From: Deltaproteobacteria bacterium
GTDB lineage: Bacteria > Myxococcota_A > Polyangia > Polyangiales > Polyangiaceae
Direction of reading: 5' to 3'
DNA length: 64,000 nt
NCBI GenBank assembly: GCA_003235365.1
Contig: QJWJ01000049.1
Coordinates: 1 to 64,000, forward strand
This document shows, in pieces, positions 8,610 to 17,375 of the stretch (position 1 is the stretch's first letter; each line of letters opens with the position of its first letter). A program made the position numbers and the translations under genes. Below the pieces are notes generated by a model. That model was not told the origin of the DNA and ran no database searches. It was given only the letters and a program-made list of their open reading frames with translations.

Positions 8610-8647
8610 GTCGAGACGCGGTTCGCCACGGCTCGACGCGTCTCGAC
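8610..8647. repeat. 38-bp palindromic repeat, copy A
   Basis: Perfect 11-base arms GTCGAGACGCG (8610-8620) and CGCGTCTCGAC (8637-8647) enclose 16 bases. The same arms at the same 38-bp length occur at 50805-50842. This copy lies between the convergent ferritin-like and radical SAM genes, where it could act as a bidirectional terminator. It resembles a REP-type intergenic palindrome. Confidence 0.6.
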
Positions 8648-8684
8648 CCCACCCAATCTGCAACGTCATCGAGTTGCGCGACGC

Positions 8685-9977
8685 TCAGCGCGTTTCCGAC
8701 GCCTCGTTCACCTCTTCCACGGCGATCTCCCAGCGGCCGTGATCGAAGGACGAACCCGGCGCGGCCTCGACGCGTACGACGCGTTCTCTCTCGCCGCGGG
8801 ACGCAAAGTCGAGGGCGCGGTGGTGGCAGTAGGGGTTGTTGCCGGTGCGGCCGAACAGAGAAGACGCCATCCAGCTGCACCCACCCCGACACTCGTCGGC
8901 GTAGTAGCAGCTCTGGCAGTAGCCCCACAGGTCCTTGACCGAGCGGTCGCGGTTGAAGCGCAGTGCAGCGGCGCGTTCCCAGATGTCTTGCAGGGAGTGT
9001 TCGCGAATGTTGCCGCCCACCCAGTTGCTCGTCGGCAGTGACGGGCAGCCCTTGATGTCGCCGTTGGCTTCGATGCCCATGGTCAACCTCCCGGCTTGGC
9101 ACGAGAAGCTGTGACCGCAAGTCGTGTAGCTGCGCAAGATGTGATCGAACGGTCCGAAGTAGCCGACGTTGTTGCCGAGCAAACACTTGATACGACGCCG
9201 GTCGCAATCTTGCTTGAGCTCTGCGAGCAGTGGGAAGACCTCGACCAGGTCGTAGGGTTGCAGTACCACCTCGGGTTCGTCTGCGGCGCGCCCGGCGGGA
9301 ACCGTCAGCTGAATCTGCCAGCCGTGCGCGCCGGATTGCAGGACGATCTCGTGGATGTGCCGCAGGTGGGGCATGCTCAAGCGGTTGACCTGACTGTTCA
9401 CTGAAACCGGCAACCCGACTGCAAGCGAATTCCTCAGCGCTTGACGCGCCGAAGCGTAGGCTCCCTTGACGCCGCGCAGCCGGTCGTGGGTCGCCTCGTC
9501 GCCGTCGATGGAAACCGACACGGTCTGCAAACCAGCAGTCTTGCCCGCGGCAGCTCGCTCGTGGTTCCAGCCGCGCCCGCCGGTGACCAAGCTCGACTGC
9601 ATGCCTTGTTTGCGTATCTCACGGATGATCTGCGTCCAACCGTCGAACAGGTACGCCTCACCACCGATCAACGTCACTTCCCGAGCCCCGAGCGCAGCCA
9701 TCTGCCGCACCAGGTCCAATGCCTCATCCACACTCAACTCGTCGGGCCGCGCCACACCCGCGCGCGAGCCACAGTGACGACACGCCAGATCGCACTTGAG
9801 CGTCAGCTCCCAAACCACGTAGATGGGGCGGTCCTGGCGGTCGACGTTGCGAACCGTGTCTGCCAACGGCAAGCGCTCGACCTGAGCGTCGAAGATCGGC
9901 AACGCGACGCGGGGGCGCCCCGTCCCCAGCAGGTGCGCACGCTCGGCGTTGGACAGCGGATCTTTGGGTTCGTGCAT
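8685..9977 (-). CDS. Radical SAM/SPASM domain protein, putative peptide or protein maturase
   Basis: This is a 430-residue cytoplasmic enzyme. The radical SAM cluster motif is Cys62-x3-Cys66-x2-Cys69 (KCDLACRHCGSR), followed by the LIGGEAYL glycine motif. The C-terminal 130 residues form a SPASM domain with many cysteines (CGHSFSCQAG, GCPSL, YCQSCYYADECRGGC and a final CHH), which would bind auxiliary Fe-S clusters. SPASM proteins typically modify ribosomally made peptides or proteins, or serve as sulfatase-type maturases. The gene follows the Cys-repeat protein at 9984-11510 after only 6 nt, so that protein is the obvious candidate substrate. The ATG at 9977 starts a normal N terminus of 60 residues before the cluster motif. 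Exact subfamily not assigned. Confidence 0.92.
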   Translation of the reverse strand: MHEPKDPLSNAERAHLLGTGRPRVALPIFDAQVERLPLADTVRNVDRQDRPIYVVWELTLKCDLACRHCGSRAGVARPDELSVDEALDLVRQMAALGAREVTLIGGEAYLFDGWTQIIREIRKQGMQSSLVTGGRGWNHERAAAGKTAGLQTVSVSIDGDEATHDRLRGVKGAYASARQALRNSLAVGLPVSVNSQVNRLSMPHLRHIHEIVLQSGAHGWQIQLTVPAGRAADEPEVVLQPYDLVEVFPLLAELKQDCDRRRIKCLLGNNVGYFGPFDHILRSYTTCGHSFSCQAGRLTMGIEANGDIKGCPSLPTSNWVGGNIREHSLQDIWERAAALRFNRDRSVKDLWGYCQSCYYADECRGGCSWMASSLFGRTGNNPYCHHRALDFASRGERERVVRVEAAPGSSFDHGRWEIAVEEVNEASETR

Positions 9978-9983
9978 GGTGCT

Positions 9984-11510
9984 TCACACGAACTCGTCGT
10001 CGGGCCACACGCAACCATAGGGCGTCGCGATGATCTCCGGTGTGCGGCAGACAGCCTGCTCGGGGGTACACGTCCCGTTCGTGCAAAAGCCGCAGGCACA
10101 ATCGCCATCATCACTGCAAGCGCGGTCGATACAGCCGTAGTTGTCCGCCCCGGAACCGATCGCCGCGACGTCGCAATCGCGCCAAGGGTCGCAAGTGGAG
10201 CCCTCATCGCACAGGATGAGCTCGCAACCGGTGGCAGAAGTCGTCGACCCCGAAACACACCTCGTGGTCTGGGGGCATTCGGGGCCGCCCGGCTCGTCGC
10301 ACATCACTGGCGCGCAGCCGATGTAGCCCGGATTGAACTGGTTGGCCCACATCGAGTCCGGTCGACAAACAGAACCTTCGGCACACACGGGTCCGCCGGC
10401 TTCGTCGCAGCCGAGCGGCTCACAGCCATAGACGTTCGCGCGCTCGCCGTCGGGCCGACACGCGTACCCATCACTACAGTCCGGACCGCCCGGATCGTCG
10501 CACAACAGCCGCGTACAACCGCGGTAGTCGGCATCCGGATCGCCAGGCGCACACTGAAATTGATTGCTGCAAGCGAGCGCTCCGGGTTCGTCGCAGTCGA
10601 GCGCCAAGCAGCCCAGGGCGTTCGCATTGGCTTCACCTGGAGCACACAGGAAACCGTCTCCACAGGGCGCCGCGCCGTCCATGTCGCAGGGCCTCGGAAT
10701 GCAAGTGTTGTCGACGCAGTAGGCGGTACCAGTGCACGTCTCCTCGGTACACAGCGGAACACAAATGTCACCGCATCCGTCGAGGCTCGCCTCGCAAATG
10801 CCGTCGCAAGTGGCCTCGCTGCAGGGCTCCACGACGTCATTGCAGAGCGGCGGCGCGAAGGCACCCGAACCTCGACTAGTCGTGAACACCGGCTGCGTCG
10901 AACACACCGTGCCCATGGCGCACTCCGCAGCGCTGGCACACGCGAGCGCCGGATTGGTCAGCTCCATGTATCCGGGGCACGCCATTCCACCGTTGTTCAT
11001 TTCGGACGGCGTCGTCGGGGACGGCCCGGGACCACCGCCATCGTCCTGATTGTTCATCCCCCCTGAACCGCCATCGGGGTTGGACGAGCTGCTGCCGGCG
11101 GGCCCCGACGGATTGTCGGGGCCGTTCGGCCCTGGGGTATTGCTCGGGCCGTCGAGTTCGCCCGTGTTTCCCGGGCCCGCATTGTCAGGGCCCGTCGTTC
11201 CCGAGCCGGAGCCGCCGGTGTTCGACGCATCACTGTGCCCTGGCCCTGAACCGTCGGGCGAATCGATCACCGTCATCGACGTCTCGTCGCCCTTGGAACT
11301 CGCCTGTTCACCTGTGTCCGTACAAGCGAACGTCGCGGCGGAGAACAACACCGCGGTGCGCGCCGCGTAGAGGTACGAACGCGAGGCGCCTGGCGGCACG
11401 ACGACACGCCGCACCGTTCGCACACGTGGCGCCTCGCCGCAAAAGGGGCACACCTCCTCGGAGTGTCGGAAATGTCGTGAGCAGGTCCCGCAAAGCAATA
11501 GTGGCGTCAT
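9984..11510 (-). CDS. Zinc-ribbon, membrane-anchored, Cys-repeat surface protein
   Basis: This is a 508-residue protein with an odd layout. Residues 1-25 form a zinc ribbon (CGTCSRHFRHSEEVCPFCG). After a basic stretch comes a hydrophobic segment (YAARTAVLFSAATFAC) that could be a membrane anchor or a lipobox-like signal. A Gly/Ser/Pro/Asn/Asp linker of about 110 residues follows, and then about six repeats near 39 residues with the pattern GCxxLxCDEPGGPxC and CxPG. The C terminus ends ATPYGCVWPDDEFV. The ATG at 11510 gives the complete zinc ribbon; the frame is open to 11603. It is the first gene of a two-gene operon with the radical SAM/SPASM gene 6 nt downstream, which suggests it is the modified product. 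Confidence 0.8.
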   Translation of the reverse strand: MTPLLLCGTCSRHFRHSEEVCPFCGEAPRVRTVRRVVVPPGASRSYLYAARTAVLFSAATFACTDTGEQASSKGDETSMTVIDSPDGSGPGHSDASNTGGSGSGTTGPDNAGPGNTGELDGPSNTPGPNGPDNPSGPAGSSSSNPDGGSGGMNNQDDGGGPGPSPTTPSEMNNGGMACPGYMELTNPALACASAAECAMGTVCSTQPVFTTSRGSGAFAPPLCNDVVEPCSEATCDGICEASLDGCGDICVPLCTEETCTGTAYCVDNTCIPRPCDMDGAAPCGDGFLCAPGEANANALGCLALDCDEPGALACSNQFQCAPGDPDADYRGCTRLLCDDPGGPDCSDGYACRPDGERANVYGCEPLGCDEAGGPVCAEGSVCRPDSMWANQFNPGYIGCAPVMCDEPGGPECPQTTRCVSGSTTSATGCELILCDEGSTCDPWRDCDVAAIGSGADNYGCIDRACSDDGDCACGFCTNGTCTPEQAVCRTPEIIATPYGCVWPDDEFV

Positions 11511-11712
11511 GAGCTGTGACTGTGCTCCCACCCCTGACCCGGTGCGACAAGCAAGCCGACGGAATCCGGGAGGAAAAGCGTATTCTGCGAGTATACGCGA
11601 CACGCCGCGATCCGCCCGCCGTCGCTGGTTCCGGCGGGGTCGTCGTGGTCACGCCCGCTGAATTTCCTGCACCTTGTCCTTCAGCGCGAGGCCTGACCAC
11701 AATGGCGCCACC

Positions 11713-13254
11713 GTGCCCACCCTGGAGCCGACTGCTTCCGATCAGGAACAACCCTTCGCGCACAGCTGGCTCGACGCTTCCGCCAACGTGCGCGTGACGC
11801 GCCAATTGCTACTGCGAGCGCTGGGGTTCATCTACGCCGTGGGTTTCGCCATCGTGCTTCGCCAGTGGCTGCCGCTGCTGGGGGAGCACGGGCTGATGCC
11901 CGTACCCGTGTTCCTGCAGCGAGTCGCGAGCGAAGTCGGTGATGTGGGGGCATGGCGCATCCCCAGTCTGTTCTGGCTGAACGACTCCGACACGTTCGCG
12001 CTGGCCCTCGGCTGGGTCGGCTGGGTCGCGTCCTTGCTCGCGATGCTCGGCCTGGGCAACGCGCCGCTGATGGGCGTGTTGTGGGTGATCTACAGCTCCT
12101 TCGTCCACGTGGGGCAGACGTTCTACGGCTACGGTTGGGAGACGCTGCTGCTCGAAGCTGGGTTTCTCGCCATCTTCCTCGCGCCGGTGTGGCGCCCCGA
12201 TCCCCACGCTTCGAGCGAACCCCCGCTGCCGGTGATCTGGCTGTACCGCTGGTTGGTGTTCCGGCTCATGTTCGGGGCGGGGCTGATCAAGATCCGCGGT
12301 GACGAGTGCTGGCGCGACCTGACCTGCCTGCTCTACCACTACGAGACTCAGCCCAACCCACACCCGCTGAGTTGGCTCGTCCACCAGGCGCCCAGCTGGT
12401 TTCACACCCTGGGCGTGTCGTTCAACCACTTCGCCGAGCTGATCGTACCGTTTGGCGTGTTCGGTCCTCGTCGCGTGCGCCACGCGGCGGGCGCCATCAC
12501 CATCGTCTTTCAGTTCAGCATCATTCTGAGCGGCAACCTGTCGTTCCTCAACTGGCTGACCATCGTCGTCGCGCTCGCCTGCTTCGACGATTCACTGCTG
12601 CAACGCGTGCTCCCCCGACGTGTGTGCGAGCCGCTGCAAGCTCCGCCACTGCGAGCTCCGAGCCGAGCCCGTCACATCGCGATCGTGCTGTTGTGCAGTG
12701 TGGTCGGGCTGCTCAGTCTGAACCCGGTCGCCAACATGTTGGGCCCGCGCCAGCGCATGAACGCCTCCTTCGAGCCGTTCGATTTAGTCAACACTTACGG
12801 CGCGTTCGGCACTGTCGGCAAGGTGCGTGACGAGGTGATCATCGAGGGCACCGATGGCGACCCCAACGACCCCGCAGCCGAGTGGCTCAGCTACGAATTC
12901 CCATGTAAGCCGGGCGCCACCGACCGTGCGCCGTGCACGGTCACGCCCTACCACCATCGCCTGGCCTGGCAGATGTGGTTCGCCGGTTTCAGCAACATCC
13001 GCCGACAGCCGTGGCTCGTACACCTGGTGAGTAAACTGCTCGACGGCGACGCCGACGCGCTATCGCTGGTCGAGAACAACCCCTTCGACGGCGCCCCCCC
13101 TGCGTACATCCGTATCAGCCACTACCGCTATCGATTCACCCATTTCGGAGAAGCTGGCTGGTGGCAGCGTGAGCGACGGGGCGACTACATGCCCGCGATG
13201 TCCCGGGACGACCCTCGCCTCAGGGCGTTCCTCCACCGCTATGGGTGGAGGTAG
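11713..13254 (+). CDS. Lipase maturation factor (LMF) family membrane protein
   Basis: This protein of about 513 residues has several transmembrane segments in its first 330 residues. It carries the LMF hallmark regions: GAGLIKIRGDECWRDLTCL, YHYETQPNPHPLSW and HFAELIVPF. The C-terminal 170 residues are soluble and contain the conserved FANTYG-like segment (VNTYGAFG) and several Trp/Arg-rich stretches near IRRQPWLVHLV. In animals LMF1 helps fold lipases in the ER; the bacterial role is unknown, although export or folding of lipases is the usual suggestion. The start is uncertain: GTG at 11713 is chosen, and TTG at 11674 is in the same frame. Divergent from the Cys-repeat gene, with about 200 bp between them; converges on the next lipoprotein gene. 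Confidence 0.88.
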   Translation: MPTLEPTASDQEQPFAHSWLDASANVRVTRQLLLRALGFIYAVGFAIVLRQWLPLLGEHGLMPVPVFLQRVASEVGDVGAWRIPSLFWLNDSDTFALALGWVGWVASLLAMLGLGNAPLMGVLWVIYSSFVHVGQTFYGYGWETLLLEAGFLAIFLAPVWRPDPHASSEPPLPVIWLYRWLVFRLMFGAGLIKIRGDECWRDLTCLLYHYETQPNPHPLSWLVHQAPSWFHTLGVSFNHFAELIVPFGVFGPRRVRHAAGAITIVFQFSIILSGNLSFLNWLTIVVALACFDDSLLQRVLPRRVCEPLQAPPLRAPSRARHIAIVLLCSVVGLLSLNPVANMLGPRQRMNASFEPFDLVNTYGAFGTVGKVRDEVIIEGTDGDPNDPAAEWLSYEFPCKPGATDRAPCTVTPYHHRLAWQMWFAGFSNIRRQPWLVHLVSKLLDGDADALSLVENNPFDGAPPAYIRISHYRYRFTHFGEAGWWQRERRGDYMPAMSRDDPRLRAFLHRYGWR

Positions 13255-13268
13255 CCGCGAGGGCGAGG

Positions 13269-14957
13269 TCAGTCGAACAGGCGCTGGCAGTCGGTGAACG
13301 TGCACTGATTCGATTGGCACGGTCCGGTGTCGGGCAAACAGATGCCGAAGCTACCCACCTGAGTGCCGGGGCACGGCGTGCTGACCCCGCGACTGACGAT
13401 GAACGCATCTCTGCCGTCCAGCTGCGCACACTCCACTTGATCACCCGTCGTGGTGCTCACCGTGCACTGGTAACGGCGATCGTTGGTCAAGTCCGCGACG
13501 ACGACACTGCCGTCACCGGGCTGCGCCTCGATCAACAGCCGGTCGTAGAACGCCGGGCACCCCGTGGGGCACTGTCCGTCTGTACACTGTCCGCCGCAAT
13601 TGGTATCGTAACCCACCGCTTCACCGGTGAACTCTCGGGGGCACGCGGGCGCATTCGGCAGATCGACACAGTCACCGATGATTCGCGTCTCGCAGAGGTA
13701 TTCGCGCTGTACGTCACCGACGCAGGTGTCTTGCACTTCACCACTGGCGGTCTGCAGCGTGCTGCGTACGCCAACGTCACCACCGTAATACGTACCCCGG
13801 TCGGGACGTTCTCCAGCCGTGCACACGATCGACTCGGTTGCATCGTACCTCAAGTCGCTGACAGGCGGTGATCCCGACTCATCATCGTAGATCTTCCGAC
13901 ACCCGGAATAGCCACAGTTGCCACCGGAAACGTCGACAGCGAAGTTACCGACCCAGCCGCCGGCGCACGTGCCACTCTGCAGCGTCGTGCCAGTGAACGT
14001 GCCTGTCGCGTCGTTCAGCGACAGGCAATCGGCGCCCTCGCTTTGATTGGCGAGCAAACAGCCGAAGCGACGCCCATCTTCGAGATTTTCGATGATGGTT
14101 TCACCCGTCGACAACACTTCGACGACGTGCGCTGCGTCGCCGGTCTCTGGACAGCCCACCTCACAGCGGCCGTCCACGCAGCGGCCGTCGCAATCGACGA
14201 TGTTGGAGCGGACTTCCCCAGTCACCGTCGCGGGGACGCCGGCGAAGCGATCGGGGCTGTAAACCTCACAGCTGTACTGCCGCAGATTGCCGTCGTCCCG
14301 ACAGGTATCGAGGAACTGCCCGTCGTTGCCGATCAGCAGCCCACGCTGCCCGGGCGTCGTGACTTCAGTCGAATCTTGTCCGATGAACGCCGTGCAGTCG
14401 ATCACCACGTCCGCGTCATCCGCTGAGATGCCGGAGTCTGACGTGACGGGATCGGGCGACATGGGCTCGGTACCGCCGTCGTTGCTCGGCGTCGATGCGT
14501 CCGGCGAGACGGGGCTCGAAGGCGACGTGGAGTCCGGCCCCGGACCGGGCCCTGCTTCGGATTGAGACGTGTTGTTGGGTTGGGGGGTAACGCTCGGCTC
14601 GTCATCAGTCGCCGCATCACTCGGTCCCGCCGGCCCGACATTGGGTCCGCTCGGATCGGAACTCGGGCCTCCGTCGCTGCTGCTCATCGTGCACATCTGC
14701 TCGGGCGGCATGGCGCAATCCAACGTCCCATCGCAGCGCGGTCCACACACGCCACACTGGCACACGTCCGTGCCGGGGCATTCTTCAGTGCGATCGCACT
14801 CGACTTTCCAGTTCGTGTTGCCGGTCCCCGAGTCTTGCGCGCCGCACCCCGGCGTCAAGAGCGCCCCCAACCAAACCGCAAAAGCAAACCCCACGCGCCG
14901 TTTCCAGCGGCGGCCGGTCAGGGAAGTTGAAACGTCGGCAAAGAAAGACTCATTCAT
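13269..14957 (-). CDS. Cys-rich lipoprotein of unknown function
   Basis: This 562-residue protein has a long basic n-region and a lipobox ending LLTPGC near residue 38. A short Cys cluster (CDRTEECPGTDVCQCGVCGPRC) follows, then a Ser/Pro/Asp/Thr linker. The rest is a large domain with two similar halves: each contains a Cys-rich core near GQCTDGQCPTGCP or GRCVDGRCEVGCP and ends in a CxxxDCxxLFD or SGCRKIYDD motif (final residues CQSNQCTFTDCQRLFD). The two halves suggest internal duplication. Its ATG overlaps the stop of the upstream 329-residue gene in ATGAATGA (14957-14950), so translation is coupled. No family recognised. Confidence 0.75.
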   Translation of the reverse strand: MNESFFADVSTSLTGRRWKRRVGFAFAVWLGALLTPGCGAQDSGTGNTNWKVECDRTEECPGTDVCQCGVCGPRCDGTLDCAMPPEQMCTMSSSDGGPSSDPSGPNVGPAGPSDAATDDEPSVTPQPNNTSQSEAGPGPGPDSTSPSSPVSPDASTPSNDGGTEPMSPDPVTSDSGISADDADVVIDCTAFIGQDSTEVTTPGQRGLLIGNDGQFLDTCRDDGNLRQYSCEVYSPDRFAGVPATVTGEVRSNIVDCDGRCVDGRCEVGCPETGDAAHVVEVLSTGETIIENLEDGRRFGCLLANQSEGADCLSLNDATGTFTGTTLQSGTCAGGWVGNFAVDVSGGNCGYSGCRKIYDDESGSPPVSDLRYDATESIVCTAGERPDRGTYYGGDVGVRSTLQTASGEVQDTCVGDVQREYLCETRIIGDCVDLPNAPACPREFTGEAVGYDTNCGGQCTDGQCPTGCPAFYDRLLIEAQPGDGSVVVADLTNDRRYQCTVSTTTGDQVECAQLDGRDAFIVSRGVSTPCPGTQVGSFGICLPDTGPCQSNQCTFTDCQRLFD

Positions 14958-15939
14958 CGTCAGGCTCCGTCACAGATTGACCAATGTAGAAGCACACGCG
15001 CGTGGCAGTGCTGTCGTCGATGGGGTGCTGCGCGTTGTAGCGCCGCACCCGTTCCCAAACCTCGTTACCCCTGCTGCGCACCTCGCCGAGCAACCCGAGG
15101 ACCTCAGCGGTGTGCGGGTTGTCGGGCCCCAGCTCGAAACGCAGGGTAGCGCCGCCAATCGCATCGTCCGAACGCGAACGCAAGGATCCCGAGCGCAACT
15201 TCGCAGCGATGGCGGTCGCTACTGCTTGGTAGTGATCGAACACCGCCGCTTCCCACCCCCCCTCGGAATCGACGGGCACCAACAGCTCCGACGTGCGCAA
15301 CTCCGTGTAGTTTTCCCAATCGTCGGCTTGTAGCCGCCCATCGTCTCGCAACACGTCGAGCGCCCGTCGCAGAGCGCCGCCCTCTACGCTGAGCTTCTGT
15401 TCGAGCTCTCCCGCGTCGATGCGCGGGTGATGAAACACGGTTGCCCAGACCATCGGCACGAGTGAATCCTCGTCATCGGCCTCGAGCAAGGCTCGGCGAT
15501 CTTCTTCACTCGTCGGGCGGTAGACGGTGCGCCGTCCTTGGCCGGCGCTGAACACGAGCCCACTGCTGACCAAATCGCGCAACACGGCGCCCACCGCTTC
15601 CTCGCCATCGCGTTCGAAACGCTGCAGCACGCGATCGCGACTGCTCCCCGGGTTGTCAGAGACGAACTCGAGCACCGCCTCCCACAAGCTCTTGTCGCGA
15701 AACGAAGCGCTCTCGGTCAGACGCGCAACCTTCTTCTGGTAGCCGCGGATCAACAAGCCAAACATGTCCGCGACCACGCGCTTGCCGAGCCCCTGACTTT
15801 CGAGCTCACGCGACAACTCCAAGAACACCTGATCGGCCACGTGCGCCAGCGGCGCGCGGATCCCCGCGGCTGTGGAGAGCTGCGCGATCAAGACCGTGGT
15901 TTGGCGCACGATCGCGTCGATCAACAGCTTCGTGTTCAT
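14950..15939 (-). CDS. Hypothetical protein with a winged-helix-like middle
   Basis: This 329-residue cytoplasmic protein has no signal peptide. The N-terminal 75 residues are helical (MNTKLLIDAIVRQTTVLIAQ and so on). Residues 85-150 resemble a winged helix-turn-helix (LWEAVLEFVSDNPGSSRDRVLQRF, then VGAVLRDLVSSGLVFSAGQGRRTVYRPTS). A second similar unit may follow at about residues 165-215 (IDAGELEQKLSVEGGALRRALDVLRDDGRL). I do not know the family. It overlaps the downstream Cys-rich lipoprotein gene by 8 bases and may regulate or assist it. It is the first gene of this two-gene minus-strand unit. Confidence 0.7.
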   Translation of the reverse strand: MNTKLLIDAIVRQTTVLIAQLSTAAGIRAPLAHVADQVFLELSRELESQGLGKRVVADMFGLLIRGYQKKVARLTESASFRDKSLWEAVLEFVSDNPGSSRDRVLQRFERDGEEAVGAVLRDLVSSGLVFSAGQGRRTVYRPTSEEDRRALLEADDEDSLVPMVWATVFHHPRIDAGELEQKLSVEGGALRRALDVLRDDGRLQADDWENYTELRTSELLVPVDSEGGWEAAVFDHYQAVATAIAAKLRSGSLRSRSDDAIGGATLRFELGPDNPHTAEVLGLLGEVRSRGNEVWERVRRYNAQHPIDDSTATRVCFYIGQSVTEPDDE

Positions 15940-16205
15940 CGCGTGCTCCCACTGAGGCTCATCGGGACCGGCAACCAGCTCGGCTCAAACGCTGCGGCGT
16001 TCATGGGTTGGTTGTACCGCAGGCGCGTCGGTCGCGGCAGGCGTCCCCCTGGACGGGGGCTGCCGGTGGGTGTCGCAGCCGGGGCGAGGCGCCCCGAAAG
16101 CGCACAACCTGTAGATCGCATCACTGCGAGCGACGCGTTCGCGCGGGTTGCGTGGGCACGTCTACCCACTGGCTGTGCGGGTTCACATGTGACATACCGC
16201 GTCGG

Positions 16206-17369
16206 ATGCGTCGATTCGGCTATTTCTTGCTGGCAGCTTCCCTCGGCGGGTGCGCCTCGGACTCGGATGGCAATGCTTCAGACACGAGCCCATCCGGCGT
16301 GGGGGTTCCCAGCGCGCCCGGCGCTACGACGACGCCATCGAGCACCGACTCGACCCAACCCGTCGCCGCTCAGCCCAGCACACCGCTCGGGACGCCCAGT
16401 GGGACGCCATCGGGCACACCCACGACCCCGGCTCAGCCGGATCCATCACCCAGCGCTTCGCCCGATCCAACGACACCAGACGTCGTCCCATCTGCGACGC
16501 CAACGACGGTGGACCCAGTGCCCACCGACCCCATTGCACCGACGCCAAACGGGGAAGGTGGCGCTGGCGGAGCGGACCCCAGCGGTCCAGGGGGCCCCAT
16601 GCCGTCGGGCAGTGGCGGCGCCGGAGGAACGAGCCCTGGGCCCACTCCAACGCCGGGCTTGGGCTGCACGGGGTCGGAACTGCTCTGCGAAGACTTCGAA
16701 AGCGTGGCCGACGGCGAGGTACCCGGCGCACCGTGGCACCCGCTCGGCGAGTCGTGCATGTTCCAGGCGTCTCAGTTCAGCATGGGTGTTTCGACCGAGC
16801 GCGCTCACGGCGGCAGCAAGGCCCTGAAAGTGACCAACAAACACTTCGCCGAATGTCGACTCTCTGGGCAGTTCACCCCCGCCGATGATTTTTGGGTGCG
16901 GGCCTACATGTACTGGGAGCCGAACATCGATCTGTCGGACCGAGAAACACTGGTCATGGACATGACTCCAGGCCATCGCACCGCCGATGATCCCGCGGTG
17001 CGCTTCGGTTATCGGAGCAAGGCCCCCTGCACGGACTACGCCGGCCCGCAAGTGACCATCATCGGCTTGGGCGGTGGTGAATCGACGGGGTGCGCCTCAC
17101 GCCCCCTGCCCACCGGTGAGTGGTACTGCTTCGAGGCGCACATCGAGCAAGCCGCAGAGGTCGTCGTGCGCACGTACATCAACGGCGAAGCGATGTCGTA
17201 TCAGTCGGTGGGCAAAGAGCAGACCGACGCGATCACGTCCGTGGGCGCCGTGGCAGAAAAACTCGACCACGTCCGGCTCGGGCTGTTCTCTACCAGCGAA
17301 GCTCAGGGCAACGTCTTCGTCGACGATGTCGCCGTTTCGACGGCGCGACTGGGCTGCCCCGGAAACTGA
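16206..17369 (+). CDS. Lipoprotein with a concanavalin A/LamG-like domain
   Basis: This 387-residue protein starts MRRFGYFLLAASLGGC, a clear lipoprotein signal with cysteine at residue 16. About 130 residues of Pro/Ser/Thr/Gly linker follow. The folded domain starts LLCEDFESVADGEVPGAPW and runs about 225 residues, with alternating strands such as GGSKALKVTNK, FWVRAYMYW and DHVRLGLFSTSEAQGNVFVDDVAV. This pattern is typical of jelly-roll lectin/glucanase-like folds that bind or cleave polysaccharides. No catalytic motif is identified. Converges tightly with the TolC gene (7 bp). Confidence 0.7.
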   Translation: MRRFGYFLLAASLGGCASDSDGNASDTSPSGVGVPSAPGATTTPSSTDSTQPVAAQPSTPLGTPSGTPSGTPTTPAQPDPSPSASPDPTTPDVVPSATPTTVDPVPTDPIAPTPNGEGGAGGADPSGPGGPMPSGSGGAGGTSPGPTPTPGLGCTGSELLCEDFESVADGEVPGAPWHPLGESCMFQASQFSMGVSTERAHGGSKALKVTNKHFAECRLSGQFTPADDFWVRAYMYWEPNIDLSDRETLVMDMTPGHRTADDPAVRFGYRSKAPCTDYAGPQVTIIGLGGGESTGCASRPLPTGEWYCFEAHIEQAAEVVVRTYINGEAMSYQSVGKEQTDAITSVGAVAEKLDHVRLGLFSTSEAQGNVFVDDVAVSTARLGCPGN

Positions 17370-17375
17370 GCGGGC

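Noticed and set aside
9441-11066. A 541-codon plus-strand frame opposite the radical SAM and Cys-repeat genes
   Set aside because: The minus strand carries SAM and SPASM motifs and Cys repeats; the opposite frame is composition-driven.
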